A stretch of DNA of 33,128 nucleotides from Sphingomonas sp. Leaf208. GTDB taxonomy: Bacteria > Pseudomonadota > Alphaproteobacteria > Sphingomonadales > Sphingomonadaceae. A program made the position numbers and the translations under genes. Below the pieces are notes generated by a model that worked only from the letters and a program-made list of their open reading frames with translations, searched no databases and was not told the origin of the DNA. The stretch lies in assembly GCF_001421415.1 (NCBI RefSeq), contig NZ_LMKH01000038.1:58202-91329 (forward strand), written 5' to 3'. Of this stretch, positions 32,353 to 33,128 are shown one piece after another; the stretch's first letter is position 1, and every line of letters starts with the position of its first letter.

Positions 32353-32894
32353 TTTGAGATTAATTTGGCACAATGCCCACGCATATATTTACGTTGTAAC
32401 TAATATATTTTTACATTTTTTTAGTATAGTCAACTGATATATCAATAATCAAATGCTAATCTTTATAATCTACGACAGGAATAATATCCGGTAATTATCT
32501 ATCTTCTTTACGTAAAAGTGATTTCTTCTTTATTTCGGCTGGTAGGCTGCGGACTATGTCGCTTATTAAGGTAGCTTTATGGTTTGCACAGATTAGTTTC
32601 GCAGCATGAGGCGATCTTATCGCAGATGCTAAATCCGATGCGATCTTTCCAATGACCTTAGCGAACCGCCCGTCTTCTAATCTGCGAGCAGCCAGTTACG
32701 CTATCCAGCGACGATACTGCGTAACGCACGTTCGGCGATGTGTTATTGATCTCCAGATACCTCGCATTGATCTAGCAACACAATACCGGCTAACCAAACG
32801 TGGTGATGGCAAGATTTCTGCTATGCCAGACTTCGATCAGAACCGGTGCCGTGTCTCGCGTTTCGCGTCTCGCATGAGATCGACCTTGTCAGTC
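32353..32894. other. AT-rich gene-poor stretch
   Basis: The first ~230 bases are strongly AT-rich (many ATATATTT and TTTTTTA runs) and could include the regulator's terminator or a curved region, but no clean stem plus T-run was identified. A plus-strand frame at 32652-32897 lacks a start signal and looks non-coding. Confidence 0.5.
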
Positions 32895-32912
32895 TGACCT
32901 GCTCCCCAGAAA

Positions 32913-33120
32913 TCATGCCATTGGTAAGTTAGCTCGTCAGATGGAGACGAGTGATGCGGCGAGGCCGATTTACCGAGGATCAGATCATTGGCGTGCTGCG
33001 CGAGCATGAGGCCGGCTCATGCCATTGGTAAGTTAGCTCGTCAGATGGAGACGAGTGATGCGGCGAGGCCGATTTACCGAGGATCAGATCATTGGCGTGC
33101 TGCGCGAGCATGAGGCCGGC
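32913..33120 (+). repeat. exact 104-bp tandem duplication in the IS end
   Basis: Copy 1 is 32913-33016 and copy 2 is 33017-33120, without a mismatch that I can find. The unit begins TCATGCCATTGG and ends GAGGCCGGC, spanning the leader and the first 21 codons of orfA. Confidence 0.95.
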
Positions 33121-33128
33121 GTGAAGAC
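33058..33128 (+). CDS. IS3-family transposase OrfA, N-terminal part
   Basis: From the second ATG (33058) the frame is MRRGRFTEDQIIGVLREHEA then GVKT and runs off the window. The first ATG at 32954 gives the same 21 residues but then reads SCHW and a TAA because of the tandem duplication. Only the downstream copy can therefore produce OrfA, whose N-terminal helix-turn-helix binds the IS ends. Confidence 0.75.
   Translation, partial: MRRGRFTEDQIIGVLREHEAGVK

Larger units (their letters stand above)
32895..33128 (+). mobile_element. left end of an IS3-family element (truncated by window)
   Basis: TGACCTGCTCCCC at 32895 looks like the terminal inverted repeat of IS3-group elements. About 60 bp later comes the orfA start MRRGRFTEDQIIGVLREHEA, diagnostic for IS3-family OrfA. 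The first 104 bp of the leader plus orfA are present twice in tandem, and the rest of the element lies beyond the window. Confidence 0.8.

Overview
The families present point to a sphingomonad (Alphaproteobacteria, Sphingomonas/Novosphingobium-like). These include a MobF relaxase module of the type common on sphingomonad plasmids, IS5, IS481, ISL3 and IS3 remnants, a REP-like GTCCTGAGCTTGTCGAAG element, and an alphaproteobacterial-type SOS box (GTTC-N7-GTTC). Real genes are mostly GC-rich. They are separated by unusually long, AT-richer, gene-poor or decayed stretches, so this reads as an accessory or plastic region. galU is the only obvious housekeeping gene. No rRNA, tRNA or CRISPR array was seen.

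Layout: 1-740 holds an IS5 and an IS481 transposase remnant. The IS481 remnant runs into 738-2765, a decayed autotransporter gene with an 8-bp tandem repeat expansion. 3003-3449 is an HNH-like protein. 3707-7144 (minus) is a tight five-gene cassette: small one-TM protein, lipoprotein, three-TM protein, protealysin-like M4 protease and its probable inhibitor emfourin. A near-ideal SOS box lies just upstream, and this is the most interesting unit in the window. 7246-10506 holds small secreted or lipoprotein genes, small unknown genes, a broken nuclease and a HigB-HigA fusion relic. 10793-17959 (minus) is a giant intact autotransporter, paralogous to the decayed gene at 738-2765.

18186-18732 is a stack of recombinase and transposase scraps. 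18733-19427 is an intact higBA toxin-antitoxin pair with a twin-palindrome operator. 19566-20685 carries a 90-bp direct repeat and a truncated pRiA4b ORF-3-like gene. 20689-24850 (minus) is a mobilization operon: ribbon-helix-helix accessory protein, a second RHH/membrane protein and a MobF relaxase, joined by ATGA overlaps. A candidate oriT and an operator-like inverted repeat lie upstream. 25132-26768 holds decayed and small genes.

27358-27906 is an exported CHAP-domain protein, 28113-28475 an unknown small protein, 29703-30575 galU, and 31630-32352 a Crp/Fnr regulator. The window ends in the left end of an IS3-family element whose first 104 bp are duplicated in tandem. Functionally, the DNA-damage-type promoter on the protease/inhibitor cassette and the mobilization plus toxin-antitoxin block look like the two coherent systems here. 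Most of the rest is debris or isolated genes.
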